Positions 32,206-43,643 of a DNA stretch of 64,000 bases are shown piece by piece. This DNA comes from Phialophora verrucosa. Taxonomy: Eukaryota; Ascomycota; Eurotiomycetes; Chaetothyriales; Herpotrichiellaceae. A model generated the notes under the pieces. That model was not told where the DNA came from and searched no databases. It was given only the letters and a program-made list of their open reading frames with translations. Numbering within the stretch: position 1 is the first letter of the stretch; each line of letters starts with the position of its first letter. Where the stretch lies: the NCBI GenBank assembly GCA_002099365.1, contig MSED01000006.1, forward strand, positions 2,356,001-2,420,000, in the 5' to 3' direction. Position numbers and translations under genes: made by a program.

Positions 32206-32993
32206 TCACCGGTATATCTCGTCAAAAGGCCTGGTGTCTCGGAAGCAGCTGTCCCACACCTCATTGACCACTTTCACTGCATGCACGTCGTCTTTGCAGC
32301 CGGGCCGGCCTCTGACTGAAAGGATTGCTCTCCGTCGTACGCAATCTTGGTGATGCTGGGTGAAGGAAAGAACCTTGTTGCGGAAGAACTCGTTTGCCCA
32401 GCGACATTCGCCGCTGAGATTGCTGGCTCGGATCTGCTCCATCTCGGTCAGTACGAGGTGTCTCTGAAAAGTTGGGTCCAGCTGACCTCCGAACAAGCCG
32501 CATGTCTCAGATCATCTTCCTCCGTTAAGTTGGTCTTGAACCGCAGATGGTCGTATGCGTGCACCATCTCATGTGCCATCACGTCCTCTAACTGTGACCG
32601 CTCTTGCACCCAGTTTGCACAAATTTTAATCCCGTACTTGTGATCAAACCCGCCTTGCATTGCTTCTTCGTCTCCTCGACATGTTCTGCAATGGATATTC
32701 TGTGGGCCCATCTCCCCACCAAGTTTTCGGATGTTCTCGTTCATAAATCGTATAGTAGGCGAGTATTTTAAGAGGTAATCCCGATCCCGCTCGCATCGTT
32801 TGCAATCGAATTCGCTGTATCGCTCATCTGCATCGGCCCAGTACTTCTTTTGCCCAGCAGGTGACATTTGACCGGTCAGCATCCGAGTGAAGTTGACGGT
32901 GCGATTCCAGAACGTGGTACTGGGTCGGAAGTCCGCACCATCATGTTGAGTAGATGTGGAGGATGCGGAAGGCGTGGCAGACGACTCAGCCAT
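32206..32993 (-). CDS. atp23: Mitochondrial inner membrane protease Atp23 (2 exons)
   Basis: Exons 32993-32487 and 32433-32206 on the minus strand give 244 aa. The 53-bp intron (GTCAGC .. TACTGAC .. GCAG) fuses LRHAACSE to IRASNLSGECRW, a conserved Atp23 block. The zinc metalloprotease motif is MAHEMVHAYDHLRF, with HEMVH at residues 141-145. The Cys motifs CKRCERDRDYLL and IHCRTCRGDEEAMQGGF precede it, and CVRRRAILSVRGRPGCKD .. VVNEVWDSCFRDTRPFDEIY ends the protein, as in the family. Atp23 processes the Atp6 precursor and aids F0 assembly in the intermembrane space. The start codon lies only about 150 bp from the first palindrome of the repeat block. Confidence 0.94.
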
Positions 32994-33142
32994 AATGAGC
33001 GAGCTGGGCCGAATGGGGGAGGGAGAGCAGGCACAGCGACCTCGATTGACTTTGGATGCTTTTCTCCAAAGACGAAGCTGCAGACGAAAGAGGAAATTCT
33101 ATGCTCCTTGGATCGCCAAGAGGTGGTAAATTCACGGCCAGC
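32994..33142. promoter_or_regulatory. atp23 promoter, squeezed against the repeat block
   Basis: Only about 150 bp of ordinary-looking DNA lies between the atp23 start codon and the inverted repeat that opens the repeat block. The promoter must either be very compact or lie partly in repeat-derived sequence. Confidence 0.45.
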
Positions 33143-33167
33143 TCACCCCCGATCCGGACGGGGGTGA
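33143..33167. repeat. Inverted repeat at the gene/repeat boundary
   Basis: Nine-base arms TCACCCCCG and CGGGGGTGA flank the 7-base spacer ATCCGGA. More copies of TCACCC/GGGTGA follow within 60 bp (33181-33219). The position, just outside the RIP block, suggests a transposon terminus or a protein-binding array. Confidence 0.6.
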
Positions 33168-33180
33168 TGCTGCCCTATTC

Positions 33181-33420
33181 TCACCCCGGTCGCGCGTGAA
33201 TGTCGGTGAGCCAGGGTGAGCCGGGGGCCGCAGTCACCCGTGTCTCACCATCGTGGGGGCCGCGGCGCCGAGTGCCTAAGCGCCCGGCGCTCTCTGCTTG
33301 ACGTAGACTTATCTCGGAGGAGGAAAATGCGGCCTCTGTAATCGGCACTTTACGTTCTGCGGTCGTCAGGGCCGCGATCGCCGCCGGCTCGTCCAATCGA
33401 ACAGGAGGACCGTCCTCCAA
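33181..33420 (-). pseudogene. GC-rich coding relic at the edge of the repeat block
   Basis: An open minus-strand frame of 79 codons (TAERKVPITEAAFSSSEISLRQAESAG.. TRRRGPHDGETRVTAAPGSPW) is GC-rich and has no RIP damage. The sequence upstream on the same strand (above 33430) is RIP-damaged and full of stops. It looks like the last piece of a repeat-borne ORF that escaped mutation. I do not recognise the family. Confidence 0.35.
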
Positions 33421-34137
33421 TATCTACGTCACGAATTTTACGCTTTAAGGCTAGCACTTAGCTAGATAGACTTTCACCCTCTCAAGGTTCGTAGTCCTAA
33501 GGATAACCGTCGCGGTCGGCCAGCGCGCGCTCTCCTACGGACGAGTCCTAGTTATAATGACTCCCGCTTACTTTAAAGAGAATAGGAGATATATTGACAA
33601 GATAGGCTACTCGCTACTTTCGCCAGTTTCCATCCTCCCGTCCAGGCTTCTCGACGCGACCACCCACCCCCTCCTAGTAGATTCCACTCAATGGCTTAAC
33701 CGCTCTACCACCTAAAGTAATAATATCTATCCTATCTACGAGCCCTTTAAATAACCTCCGTCGACGGATCCTACCGGCCTTCTACTTTTCGAAGCGAATA
33801 CAGGCCTCTCTAAGCGCTCTAGCGGGTCTATAACTATCCTCTAGTTTATAGTTTAGCTTCTCGCCCTAAGCGGTAAATAAGGTATAGTCGAGATTTATAT
33901 AACTAAAGCGGTGATACTCTCGACGAGTAGCCCCTAGCTACTTCTAGATTATATCGTAAGGAGATAGATCTCGGCTAAAACAATTCCTTACGCTATAATA
34001 GTGATTCTATCCTTAAAATATACCTTAACTATTACTTAACGAGATTATATATAGAATACTACAGTATAGTCGAGACTACTTATACTGCTATAAGTAGAGC
34101 GAGAAGCTTAGCGGCTAGTAGTAGTCTACTACTTAAT
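33421..34137. other. RIP-mutated sequence of unknown origin
   Basis: About 700 bp with CpG-rich patches at 33490-33560 and 33640-33790 and few CpA/TpG. No retroelement domain could be read in any frame. It may continue the relic ORF at 33181-33420. Confidence 0.4.
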
Positions 34138-34620
34138 ATAGGCCGGGTAGCCCGGCGGGTTTAGCCCGACCCGACAGGTTAGGCTAGGTAAGGTTCTCCT
34201 TATACTATAGCCTAGTAGCCTACTAAACAGGTTATCTTAAATATATAACCTAGCCTAGAACCTACGGGCTACCTAAAGTATACTTATACCTTCCTAATTA
34301 GGAAATATCTTAATTTTTTAATTATATATTTATATATAAAAGGCTATAACTTAATAAAAAAGAAAGAATATTTAGATTTTATATAATATATAGTATATAT
34401 AGCTCTATATATATAAAGTAAAGTCTTTATTTATTTAAAATATTATTAGTTTTAAGGCGATAACGAGATCGATTTTAATAATAATAAAGTCTCGGGTTAA
34501 ACTTATCTAGAACCCGGCCCGGGAACGGGTTATTAGGCTAAGTTAGGTTCTCTAGTAATAGGAACCTAGAAACCTAATAGCGGGTTATTTAGAGGACTAA
34601 GTTTAAATCGATACGCTATA
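34138..34620. repeat. Possible eroded DNA element with GC-rich ends
   Basis: A GC-rich end (GGCCGGGTAGCCCGGCGGG at 34141-34159, then repeated CCCGAC) and a second GC-rich patch at 34490-34535 (GAACCCGGCCCGGGAACGGG) bracket a very AT-rich core. Such ends occur in hAT-type elements, but I could not find matching terminal repeats or a target duplication. Confidence 0.25.
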
Positions 34621-34840
34621 CTATATTTGGTAACTATAAATAGTGCTTATATAAGCACCTTTAGACTATAGAAGGATAGAATAAAAAACTTAGTTATTTT
34701 ACTATCTAGAAGGAATAGAAGGCCCTTTATATAGATATAAAGGTGTTAGGGATAGCTTAATAGGATAGGTAGAGTATAGTAATAATAATAATATTTAAGG
34801 CTTAAGTTACCCTTAATATTTAGTTAATATAAGACTTAAA

Positions 34841-34868
34841 GTATAAGAGAAGGATACTTCTCTTATAC
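34841..34868. repeat. Perfect 12-bp inverted repeat (hairpin)
   Basis: Arms GTATAAGAGAAG and CTTCTCTTATAC flank a GATA loop. It would form a 12-bp stem. It could be the end of an eroded element or a chance survivor in low-complexity DNA. Confidence 0.6.
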
Positions 34869-35141
34869 AAGTATCCCCTTATCTATATAAGACCCTTAGC
34901 GCCGGAATGTTCCTTAGCGTCTTAAGATATTCCTGATAACTATCCCCCCTCTCTAGGGCTTCTCGTCCTTAAGAAGCGATATAGTTATATATAAGGTATA
35001 TTATATAGGTTCTTATAGTAGCCTTATAGCGAGTATTACCGTCTAAGTAGTTTTTAGGTATAGTACTTTTATTATAATACTATAATACTAATAAACTATA
35101 GCCTTACCTTTAGCGTATAGTCTTACTAAATATATAGCTTA

Positions 35142-35255
35142 TTATTAATAATAAATATAGTTATTAATAATAAATATAGTTATTAATAATAAATATAGTT
35201 ATTAATAATAAATATAGTTATTAATAATAAATATAGTTATTAATAATAAATATAG
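35142..35255. repeat. 19-bp tandem repeat, six identical units
   Basis: The unit TTATTAATAATAAATATAG occurs six times head to tail without a mismatch (6 x 19 = 114 bp), with a partial variant on each side. Identity between units in a region saturated with point mutation implies expansion after RIP. Confidence 0.9.
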
Positions 35256-35334
35256 CTATTATTACCTATAGCGGTAAAGTCGCTACTATATCTAATAATT
35301 ATTATATATCTATAATTAAAACTATCTTTCTATT

Positions 35335-35365
35335 CTTCTTCTTCTTCTTTTTTTTTTCTCTCTCT

Positions 35366-35396
<31 letters not shown>

Positions 35397-35428
35397 GTAG
35401 TAATAATAATAATAATAATAATAATAAT
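35335..35428. repeat. Pyrimidine microsatellite followed by (TAA)n
   Basis: CTT repeats run into a T/CT tract (35335-35366), followed directly by about 20 TAA units interrupted once by TAGTAG (35367-35428). Confidence 0.9.
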
Positions 35429-35599
35429 CCGTAAGTGCTTCTCTATAGCGACTTATATATTATATTATATATTTAGTTAATATATAGTTAGCCTTTTAGT
35501 TAATTAATCTTCTTTCTTAATTTTTATTAATAAATATAAGTTACCCCTTATACTTAATATATACTAATTATAATAATATTAACTATTAAAGTTTAAGTT

Positions 35600-36611
35600 C
35601 CCTTTACACCTCCCGCCTCTACTCTCGCCGCCCCCGCCCCCCCCGCCCCCCCCGCCCCCGCTAACCTTAACGCTATAGACGCCGCAGCCGCGAGTAGCGG
35701 CGGTAATAGCCGTTATAGTAATAATAATAGTAATAAGTCGCCCGATAGTAATAGAAATAAGTATAGTATATCTTATTCTTTTATATATTATATAATTATA
35801 GTAGCTAACTTATATATTTAGAGCGATCCCTAAGCCCGCCTAAAAAGAAGAAGTATACTTATATATTAGCGCTATTTTACTATTAATACTTACGCTCCCT
35901 ATATAATACCGGTATAAGGTATATACTAGCGTATAAGAAGATATAAAGTTATATACGCTATAATTATTATATTTAAAATAATTATAGTAGCGCTAGTAAA
36001 TATATTCCGGTATATTTCTTATTCGCTTCTCTTATATAAATAATATATTTACTATTAAGTAAGTTTTTACTTTTCTCGCCTTTATTATCTAGCGGCTTCT
36101 TAATAATAATAATATACTAGTTATAAATAAAATAGATATATTTACTATAGCCGATATTTAAGCTTTAGCTAAAGCGCTCTTTAACTATATATAATTAGCG
36201 AAAGCTAATACTATTTACTTAGCGCTCGATATCTATATTTATAATAGCTATAACCGCTCTTTATCTACTTCTCTTAAGGGAGTTATAAGTATAGACGCGC
36301 TCTTAGTATAGCTTAGTAATATTATTAAGGTGTTATACGATATAGCCGTTACTTAATATTATTATATAAATCTACTTCTCTTATACTAATTATATACTAA
36401 CCTTTTATTAAGCCGATCGCGGCCCGCCTAAGTAAGCTAATAAATTATTATTCTTATTATCCTTATTAAGCGAAAAGTAGATATTAATCTACTTATATAT
36501 AGATAATTAGTTAAGATATAAATAAATATCGCCCTTAGATTATATATTCCTTATATATATATCGCTTATAGCCTAATATATTAAGGGGTCTTACTATAGT
36601 AAACCTATATA
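35600..36611 (+). pseudogene. Coding-like RIP relic of unknown family
   Basis: A + strand frame starting near 35600 reads Pro/Ala-rich, then NAIDAAAASSGGNSRYSNNN and SNKSPDSNRNKYS, before stops accumulate. Further down only fragments can be read. It resembles a disordered gag- or transposase-like leader but is not assignable. Confidence 0.25.
35631..35659. repeat. C5-C8-C8-C5 tract (minus-strand G-quadruplex motif)
   Basis: Four C runs of 5, 8, 8 and 5 bases are separated by single G bases. On the minus strand these are G runs with one-base loops, a textbook G-quadruplex pattern. CpC and CpG are not RIP targets, which explains survival in AT-rich DNA. In one + strand frame (about 35600-35770) the tract lies in a Pro/Ala-rich then Ser/Asn-rich coding-like relic. 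Confidence 0.85.
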
Positions 36612-37143
36612 TAGACTATAGATCGGATAGCGCTAAGGTGTAATACTAAAATTACACTTAACGCGATATTTAATATTACGCGTTTAAATTAATATTTCGC
36701 GTTTCTTTTCGTGTTATTAGATATAAATAAGTATAAATATATTATATTTAATTAAATATATTATAATATATAACTATTTATTTAATTTAAGTTAATATCT
36801 AAAGATATTTAGTATCGGGTCGGGCTTTTATTACCTATATAAATCTCTTATCGATAAGTAAAACACTTAGCGCGTTTATTACTAATATTATTATAGCTAA
36901 AACTTAAAAAGTACTTAACGCGATATTTAAAATATTATAATTAACGCGTTATATCTCGTGTTTTTTAGTAGGATTATAGTAGTATTAGTTAAATAGAATA
37001 TAAATTAAGATAATATATAAAATTATCTTAAGAAATAATAATAATATATATTACTTTATCCTTAAGTAAATTTTTAAGGTATCGTACTAATAAAACCCTA
37101 CACTAACGTAATTACTATCTAAAACTATCCGATCTATAATCTA
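36612..37143. mobile_element. hAT-like miniature element copy 1
   Basis: 532 bp bounded by 19-bp terminal inverted repeats (36612-36630 TAGACTATAGATCGGATAG; 37125-37143, one mismatch) and by identical 8-bp direct repeats CCTATATA at 36604-36611 and 37144-37151. An 8-bp target duplication is characteristic of the hAT superfamily. The terminal TA is the expected RIP product of CA, so the end may originally have begun CAG as hAT ends often do. No transposase frame is visible, so it is non-autonomous. It lies just outside the 3' end of the first Gypsy relic. Confidence 0.85.
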
Positions 37144-37191
37144 CCTATATATATACTCTTTATAAGTTATATAATAAAATAGCGTAGAGGA

Positions 37192-38437
37192 CCCCCTCGA
37201 TAAATAATAAATATTTCCTTTATTTTTAAAGTTAGGTTTATATATACACTTAGTACGCTAGTTGTAATATAACTTAAATAATATATATATAAGCTTACTT
37301 TCTTCCTTTTCTAAATATCTTAATTATATTATATATATATAGTATATTTACCTTTAATTCCTATAAGTTATCTACTTTAGAAAATCTCTTTTATTAAATA
37401 TAGAAGAAGGTCTCTCCTTATTATATATATTCGTCGAGAATTTCCGCGACTTCTTATTCCTCCCCCTTATTAATATCTATAGGTATAAGCGGCTTAATAT
37501 TAAATTATATATAATATATCTATAGTAGAGATATATAGAAGGTATAGTAAAGTCTACTATACTTTACTAGAAGATCTAGTTAGTAGGTATTCGATCCGAA
37601 CCGTTTAACTATCTTAAAGGGCTTTAAGAATTAATTAGCTAACTTTTTATTTATATATAGTATATAAATATTCTTTACTATAAGTAGGATTTAGTCTTTA
37701 ATATTAAATTATATAAGGATATATTTTCTATTATAATACTTCGCTATCTTAATAGTTTACTTTATTATAATATTACGCGCTTCGCGTACTACTTACGCTA
37801 CTTTTATAAATATAACTACCTTCTCTTCGGCCTTAGTATTTCCTTATAGCCCTATATACGGTACTTTCGCTATATTTATATATATTAACGGCGAAAAGCG
37901 ATATACTCTTATAAAGGGTATCTCGCCTATTATAGCGTTAGCCTATAAGTTTATAGTATACTTAGCGCTTATAAGTAGCGTCGCTTAGTTTAATTATTAG
38001 TAATTAATATAGTACCTTAAGTAGTACTCTAGAGTTTAATTTATCCGCTCCGTCTATCTATTAATTAGGGATAGAAAGCGGTCGAGAAGAGCCTATAGGT
38101 TATAAGATAGAAGTATAGCGTACCTTAATAAGTTAATATAAAGATCGATTTTTAGTTATTTATAATTAAAGTTAATATACTATACTTCACTATAACCTTC
38201 TTAAAAATAATTTTACCTATAGTAGCTATATTTATTATACTTTTATATAGTGTTAGTATTATTATCTTTAAATATTAGTTAATAATTACTAATATCGAGT
38301 TATATACGCCTCTTATATATATTAATAGCGGTAACCTTACTATAAAGTCTATTAAGATATCTTATTATAGGCCCTTTAGCTATAGTAAGGGCTTAAGCTT
38401 CTTATAGGGTTTATACCTCAGTATCTTTATTTATTAA
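37192..38437 (-). mobile_element. Ty3/Gypsy chromovirus relic, 3' part (integrase C-terminus, chromodomain)
   Basis: Read on the minus strand with stops ignored. From 38430 down come the entry to the integrase core (IAKGPI..), then at about 38085-38045 the block TAFYP..DRQTER with downstream NQTLEYYLRYY, the well-known Gypsy integrase end. At 37630-37530 follows a GPF-type module (LKPFKIVKRFGSN.Y.LDL), then SRLY.TFY.SLL and, at about 37470-37320, a chromodomain (EE.EVAEILDEY .. FFYI..KRF .. L.E). A polypurine tract GAGGGGG (minus; 37192-37199) ends the internal region. Chromodomain-bearing Gypsy elements target heterochromatin. No matching LTR pair was found in the window. Confidence 0.85.
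38433..38437. repeat. Copia target-site duplication, left copy
   Basis: ATTAA directly precedes the 5' LTR and recurs at 43961-43965 directly after the 3' LTR. A 5-bp duplication is standard for Ty1/Copia integrase. Confidence 0.85.
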
Positions 38438-38754
38438 TATTAGTATAAGTCACGTGCTATAACGTAAGCTTATTCTAGAACAGCCTAGAAGCTTCTAGTA
38501 CACTTAATTTATAATTAAGCTTACTAATTAAGCTTCTATACTATTTATTATAGTTCTATAGCTAGTATCCTTTAAACTATATAAGGATACGTCCTCTCCC
38601 TTTAGATAGCTATTTTATTAAGTTCTTAATATATTAAGTTACTAATATTAAGAGTTATAAAACTCTAAAGCGATTATCCGATCACTAGTTACTTCCGCGA
38701 TCCTACTAATAAGCTATTACTAATATTATAGCTTATTCCCCTGTCCTCTAGACA
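38438..38754 (+). repeat. Copia 5' LTR (317 bp)
   Basis: Pairs with 43644-43960 at identical length; the differences I checked are transitions. The LTR ends are TA..CA here and TA..TA in the partner, consistent with ancestral TG..CA. This copy keeps a CACGTG box (38451-38456) that is TACATG in the 3' LTR. Confidence 0.95.
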
Positions 38755-41700
38755 GGTTATAAGCCTAGGTTAGTTATAAACTAGCTCGGATTATTATTAT
38801 TCCGGTGCCTATATAAAGGGTTACTACGGTAATAGAGGCTTCCGATCGAAGGCTGCACTAATAAGACCTTTATTAACCTCACCACTAGTACAGTTAAGCA
38901 CGGGGGAGGTACGTCCTTATATCTCTCTTTACGCTAAGACGCTAAGACTAAAGTAAATTTTAGCGGTTAACTAGACCACTTTAGAAGGTTCGGCGCTATA
39001 CCTAAAACAGAAAGGGCTACTTTACCGAAAGAGGATAACTAACCTACTCAGTAGACACTAATTTTCAGAATACAGCGGACTATTTAACTACTAAGCGTAC
39101 TACGGCGGAGCACTTAAATACTAAGCGTAAATATTAAACCCGGATACCGATAGACTTATAGGTTAACTAGCCTATCTTAAAGGCTATTTTAAGGCTATAT
39201 TCGGTTATTTATAAGCTAAAATAAGTAACTAAAGCTTATTCTAGTTCCCTAGGCTTAAAGGCTCCTAAAATTAAGAGTTCTAGGCCCTCTAAATAGAAGC
39301 CTTCATTATTAATAAAGGCTATAAATCCGTATTATACCCGGTAGTCCCCTATAACGAATCTAAAGAGACCGAAGAGGATTATATAGCTTATCTAAAGGAT
39401 AGAGAGGCTAAATCGATAAAGGCCGCTGCTCTTATAAGATTAGCTATTAAGGACGGCCCTTTTATTTAAATTAAAGGGCTAAAAGAGGCTATTACTATCT
39501 AGGATAGGCTTAAAGAGCTATACGAGCTAAAGAGGTTTAGTTCTAAGTTCTTAATATATAAAGAACTCTTTACTACCACTTTACCTAAATATAATAACTC
39601 TATAGAGGCCTATCTTACTCGGATTAAATATTTATCCGATAAATTAGCCTTTAGAGGCCTAGCTATTCCTTCTAAGGTAATTATTACTTATACACTAAAT
39701 AACCTAATAAAGGAATATAAGTATACCGTCGCTATAATTATATAGAACCTATATACTAATAGCGATAAAGAGGTTAAGCTAAATATAATATTTAGCTACC
39801 TTATAGACGAAGCTAGGCGCCTTAAGTCCCTAGAGCCTTAGGAAATAGCTATAAGCGCTAATAACCGCTAAAACGGCGCTTAAAATAAGCTTAAATACTT
39901 CTATTGTTATAAACTAGGGTATTTACCTAAGAAATGCTAGAAGAAGCACCCGAATTTAAAGCCTAATAAGGCTAAATAAGGCTAAAAGACTGAAAATAGG
40001 CCTGAAACGACCCTAGTTATAGCCGGGGGTCAACTAGCTAAGGGTTAACTGGATAAAGTCGAGGAAATAGCGTTATTAACCGCAGATATATATAATCTAT
40101 ATATCTAGATCCTTAATAGTGGTGCTACCAGGTATATATATACCTATAAGACGCTATTTAGCGATCTTAGGCCTTATAAAACCAGCCTAAACTAGGGTAA
40201 ATAGAGTAATATCTTAGTTAACTAGATCGGGACCGTTTAAGTTAAGTTCGGGTTAACTAGCCGAACAGCTAAAATTAAGGATTACCTATTTATACCTAAA
40301 ATAGGCCTAAACTTATTAAGTTTAGGTCTACTACGAAATAAAGGGGTATCGATCGAAATAAGGGCTAAATCGGTAGCCCTTAATATTAATAAGGTCGAGA
40401 TCGCTAAAGGCTTCTATATAAGGAACCTTATAACGATTATAATAACCCCTATAAAGGAACAGGCCCTTATAACTATAATAGGTAGTTCCTAGCACAAAAG
40501 AATAGGCTATATAGGCTCTACAGCATTAAAGGCACTCCCTAAAAAGGCTATAGGGTGTAAATTAACACCCGAAGAGGCTGCTGACAACTCTAAATACGAA
40601 ATATATATCTAGGTAAAGGCTACTAGGAAGGTAAGCCGAATACCGATACTTAGAGCCTCTAAGATACTCGAAAAGGTTCACTTAAATATATATAGGCCTA
40701 TTACCCTCGAGACCTTCTTAAAAAGGCGCTATTTCGTCTCCTTTATAGATAATAAAACGCGCTAGGCGACTATTAAACTCCTTACCTCCCGTAACTAGCT
40801 ATATACCGAATTTATTAGCTATATTATAGAAGAGGAAAACTAGTTAAATACTAGCCTTAAGCGTTTTTACTCGGATAACGCTAAAGAGTATAAAATAGAG
40901 GAGTTTAAGGCCTTCTTTAACTAAAGGGGGGTTATATCGACTTATTCAGCCCCTTATACGCTAGAATAGAACGGTATTAGTAAGAGGTTTAACTAAACTA
41001 TTATTAATAAAGTTCGGGCGATACTAATAACCTCCGAATTACCGAAGGCGTTATAGGGTAAAGCACTATTAACAGCGACCTATATATATAATAGGACGCC
41101 GAACAGTAGCCTAAAGGGCTATATAAGCCCTTATAAGGCTAGGATAGGTATAAAACCCGATATTTCGAATATTAAGACTTTCGGGTCTATAGCTTATAAG
41201 AAGGAACCGAATAACCTTCTTAAAAAGCTAGATTAAAGAGCTAGTCCCTATATCTTAATCGGTTACGGCTTAAACTAATATAGGCTTATTAAGCCTAATA
41301 ACTATACCGTAATATATACTAGAGACGTCGATATACTAGAGGGGGCCTTTATTAAAGACCTTCTAGACCTCTTATTAGCTAAATTAGCTAAAATAGAGAG
41401 TTAAATTAAAAGTATATTAATAGAACCCCTCGAAATAACACAAGACAAAGAAGGGGTTAACTAGCTTAAATCGTTTTACGAAGAACTCGAAAATAACGCC
41501 GAAACCGAAGACGATTACGTCTTTATATTAACCGACCCGACTTATAAAGAAGCTATAGCTTTAAAAGACGCCTAAAAATAGCTAAAAGCGTACGAAATTA
41601 AATATAACACCCTAAAAGATAAAGGAACCTAGTCTTTAGTGCCTAGAACTAGAGATATAAAGGTTCTAGAGGGTAAATAGGTCCTTAAAATAAAGGATCC

Positions 41701-43634
41701 TTACTAAAACCCTCTATATAAAGCACGCTAGGTTGCTAGAAGCTTTTAACAGCAATACGGGGTCGATTTCTACAAAACCTTTACGAATACTGTTAATACT
41801 ATAGCTTAGCGCCTTATTATAGCTGTAGGGGGGTATTTAGACTAGGAAATAAAGTACTAAGACGTTAAATTAGCCTTTACTAGTACTAAACTCCGTAAAA
41901 GGGTTTATATTAAATAGTTAAAAGGCTTTAAAGACCTAAAATATCCTAACTAGATATATAAACTAAATAAGGCCTTATATAGCCTAAAACAGTTAGGAAG
42001 AGAGTAGGAACAGTATCTTAAAGGCCTATTAGAAGCTATAGGCCTTTACCTACTTAAAATAGAGCAGTCTATATATCTTAATAAGACGGGAGACCTTATA
42101 CTAATTACTTATATAGACAATCTTATTATATTATCGCTAACAGCTAAAACTATTAAGTCCTTATTCGATTAACTAGCCTAAAATATTAAATTAAAGGACT
42201 TAGGCGATATAAATAAGTTCCTAGGTATTAAAGTTACCCGGGACCGAGTAAAAAGAGCTATATCTTTAATATAAAGTTATTATACTAAAAAGATATTAAA
42301 GAAATTCGGTTATATAAATAAAAAGGCTCTAAAGCTCAGATTACCTATACCTATAAGGGCTAAAATAGAGCCCCTAAATAGAATAGTAAATATAGAGGAT
42401 ATAAAGGCCTACTAGTAATAAATAAGGGCCTTAATATACCTTATAACGAAAACTAAGCTAGATTTAGCCTATTTAATAGGCTGCCTAGCGAGATATATAG
42501 CGAACTTAGGGCTAGTACACTTTAAGCTTTTAACTAAAGTATAGAATTACCTCTTAAGCACCCCTAATTTAGGGTTATATTATTAATCTAAACTAAATAG
42601 TATTATAAGCTATATAGATATAGATTAGGGGGGTGATATAGGCACTAAAAGGTTAATAACTAGCTATATTATACTATTCTAGGGCTCCCCTTTATCTTAG
42701 AGCTCTAAATTATAGAGAACGGTTGCTTTAAGCTCCTATAAGGCCGAATATATAGCCTTAAAAGACGCTATAAAGGAGTAGCTTTATCTCTAGGGCCTTC
42801 TTAGCGAATTAAACCCTATTCTAGGTAAGACCGCTATTAAGTATTCTAAAATATATACCGACTTAAATTTAGTAATCGAACTCGCTAAAAACTCTATATA
42901 TTATACTAAAATAAAGTATATTAATATATAGTACTACTTTATAAGAGAATATATCTAAAATAAGTATAAACTTCTATAGATACTAATAGAGGGTTAACTA
43001 GCTAACGGTCTTACTAAGGCTATATTAAATAAAAAATAGTTATTATTTATTACCGGTATTAGCCTTAGAGATATTTAAAAGGATAAAAAGGCACCTACCG
43101 CCTCCTACCCCGAGGATATACCTTAGGAATAGATAGTAGATCCGGCTAGAGTTCTTTAATATATATAATAATCTATATAGTTAAATAACGCCTCTTTAGA
43201 CGCTATAAGACTAAATCTAATAATATATAATTAAGAGAACTCTAACTAGGGTATTATAACACTAATTTTAACTCGGACCTAGAGATTAATAAGATTAGCC
43301 GGATAGCCTTATCCAGTTAAACTAATATAGCTAGCACTAGAATAACCCCCTTAATTCTAGGGGTTAATAGAAGAGCTTATAACTAATTACAGTTACCTAA
43401 AGTCGACTGATCCTAGGTTAGTAAGAGAACGCCCTAAAGGAGTAATTTAATTAATTTTAGTTAGAATTCTACTAAATAAATATATTAATATATAAATTAA
43501 AATAGTAAGTTCTAATTAGTTAATATATATAAGTTATATAGGAAAAGGACCTATATACCTATTCGGGAAGATATAGGTCGACTATTCGAATCTTAGTACG
43601 GTTATTTATTATTCGATAGTTCTAGAATAAGCTT

Positions 43635-43641
43635 AAGGGGG
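43635..43641 (+). other. Copia polypurine tract
   Basis: AAGGGGG lies two bases upstream of the 3' LTR, where plus-strand priming occurs in LTR retrotransposons. Confidence 0.75.
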
Positions 43642-43643
43642 TA

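Noticed and set aside
33660..33720. tRNA-like A-box sequence on the minus strand (GGTGGTAGAGCGGTTAAG)
   Set aside because: No B box (GGTTCGANNCC) at the proper distance and no cloverleaf; at most a tRNA-derived fragment in repeat DNA.
38755..38790. Copia primer-binding site
   Set aside because: GGTTATAAGCCTAGG follows the 5' LTR and might be a mutated tRNA match, but RIP ambiguity prevents a firm tRNA assignment.
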